From contig JACRQB010000225.1 in assembly GCA_016222925.1 (NCBI GenBank), positions 1 to 6,850 of the forward strand: a stretch of 6,850 nucleotides of DNA. Direction: 5' to 3'. This DNA is from Nitrospirota bacterium (lineage in GTDB: Bacteria; Nitrospirota; Nitrospiria; Nitrospirales; Nitrospiraceae). Shown here piece after piece: positions 5,995 through 6,850 of this stretch (its first letter is position 1; every line of letters starts with the position of its first letter). Both the position numbers and the translations under genes were made by a program. The notes beneath the pieces were generated by a model that was given only the letters and a program-made list of their open reading frames with translations, searched no databases and was not told the DNA's origin.

Positions 5995-6850
5995 TTAGTG
6001 TAATCCGAACACGATCGGCACTTTGACCAGCACCTTCTCCGCTCCCAGCGCGCGCGGGAGCCTCAAGGGCGACGCTTCGGCCACCAGCGCGCGCGCATCT
6101 TCGTCGAGCCGAGGATTCCCTGAGCTTTCGACTATGCGCGAATCGATGATCCGCCCATCGGCCAAGATTGCCGCCGCGATCACGATGCGCCCTTCCCAGC
6201 CGTTCAGTCGCGCATCGAGGGAGTAGCGCTTGCCCTCCTCGACGCGGGCACGGAGTGCGAGCCCCACCCATCCGAAGTCGCTCCGAGAAGGCGCCCGTTC
6301 CGAGGCAACAGGCTCTGCCGGAGGGCCGACATCAGACATCGGCCCGCCACGATCCCGACATCGGCCCGCCACGATCCCGCAGCGCCGTCACGATGGCGCT
6401 GAACTCTGAGCCGGACGGCTCCTGCGCACGTGCGGTCGGCTCGTCCTGCTCGACCTCTCTACTTGTTTCGTCACGACTGGTATCCGTGCTCGACTCGACG
6501 GAAGCGGATCGGTCATCAGTCGCGCGAGAAGACTCGTCCGTGGCGGTAGTCATCGCAACCGATTCGATCGGAATCACCCCGTTCTCGTCAAAGACGACCG
6601 GCTCTACTGGCCGCGCGACGGCCGGAGAAGCCTCCCGCCGTGCCGTCGCATTCGCCGATGTTGTGAGAGGTTCAGACCGGCGATCGGCAGGCGACTCTCC
6701 TTCAAACTGCTTCGATCTCAATGGGGCTTCCTCCGTCTCCATCGATGAAGCTGACGCAACCTTGCCGGTCGTCAGTTGCACCTCCCATTGAAACACTTCC
6801 TGCATGTCCTGCCGAGGCAGTATCGGCCCTCCCCAGACCATCGTACCCAC
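5995..6850 (-). pseudogene. tonB: TonB energy transducer, frameshifted by a 22-bp duplication (5' end outside window)
   Basis: TonB spans the periplasm and couples the proton motive force to outer-membrane receptors such as a B12 receptor. The membrane anchor lies beyond the right edge. The window begins just after it, with a QEVFQWEVQL segment typical of the post-anchor region. A low-complexity Ser/Thr/Glu/Asp/Arg-rich linker follows, down to about 6380. The C-terminal domain is in another frame, about 6240-5995: YSLDARLNGWEGRIVIAAAI, LADGRIIDSRIVESSGNPRL, DEDARALVAEASP and a final PIVFGL, the classic TonB C-terminal pattern. Between the two lies an exact 22-bp tandem duplication that throws translation into TGA at 6332-6334. 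Removing one copy joins both halves in frame (834 bases, 278 codons including the stop). As it stands, the product lacks its receptor-binding domain. Confidence 0.9.
6335..6379. repeat. Perfect 22-bp tandem duplication inside tonB
   Basis: Copies lie at 6336-6357 and 6358-6379 (period 22, with one further matching base at 6335). The unit is not a multiple of three, and it sits precisely where the tonB frame changes. In the pre-duplication frame, the joint reads through a GGPMSDVGPPAEP linker into the TonB domain. Confidence 0.95.

Noticed and set aside
6335..6379. Possible CRISPR or structural repeat array
   Set aside because: There are only two directly abutting copies with no spacer, inside a coding region; it is a simple tandem duplication.
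6168..6791. Long open frame on the plus strand opposite tonB (207 codons)
   Set aside because: It is an antisense shadow of the low-complexity tonB linker, has no recognisable domain and is rich in Ser/Arg as expected from GC-rich reverse frames. The minus-strand frames show clear TonB features.

Overview
The window is a single, very tightly packed operon-like block. All genes lie on the minus strand, so transcription runs from the right edge to the left edge. It is devoted to vitamin B12 (cobalamin) uptake and late-stage corrinoid assembly. Base composition is fairly GC-rich. A TonB/BtuFCD uptake system feeds adenosylation and lower-ligand genes, which points to a Gram-negative bacterium with an outer membrane. 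The O2-dependent BluB suggests an organism that meets oxygen. The overall style resembles Nitrospira/Nitrospirota, but that assignment is inference from recollection and no search was run.

Layout in order of transcription: tonB (6850 to 5995, 5' end outside the window, frame broken), a conserved gene of unknown function (5970 to 5386), btuF periplasmic binding protein (5386 to 4642, broken), btuC permease (4645 to 3805, broken), btuD ATPase (3801 to 3103, C-terminal tail replaced), cobO adenosyltransferase (3125 to 2526), a small cysteine-rich CWC protein (2529 to 2299), bluB (2299 to 1502, run-on C-terminus), a PduO-type adenosyltransferase (1617 to 1021), cobU (1043 to 492) and cobT (477 to beyond base 1). 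Most neighbours overlap or are separated by fewer than 25 bases. No gene-free stretch reaches 300 bases, and no terminator, tRNA, rRNA, mobile element, CRISPR array or B12 riboswitch was seen. Any riboswitch would be expected upstream of the right edge.

Intended pathway: TonB energises an outer-membrane corrinoid receptor, BtuF captures the corrinoid, and BtuC/BtuD import it. CobO and/or PduO adenosylate the cobalt. BluB makes 5,6-dimethylbenzimidazole from FMNH2 and O2, CobT activates it to the alpha-ribotide, and CobU makes adenosylcobinamide-GDP, ready for CobS (not in the window).

The striking observation is damage confined mainly to the uptake half. tonB carries a perfect 22-bp tandem duplication that shifts its frame. 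btuF and btuC each look as if an internal segment of some 65-95 codons has been lost, with the conserved 3' part surviving in another frame. btuD has lost its normal C-terminal tail. The adenosylation and nucleotide-loop genes keep all their recognisable motifs; bluB shows only an unusual run-on tail. This is either selective decay of B12 import in a lineage that keeps its own B12 assembly, or a set of assembly errors. Read mapping would decide.
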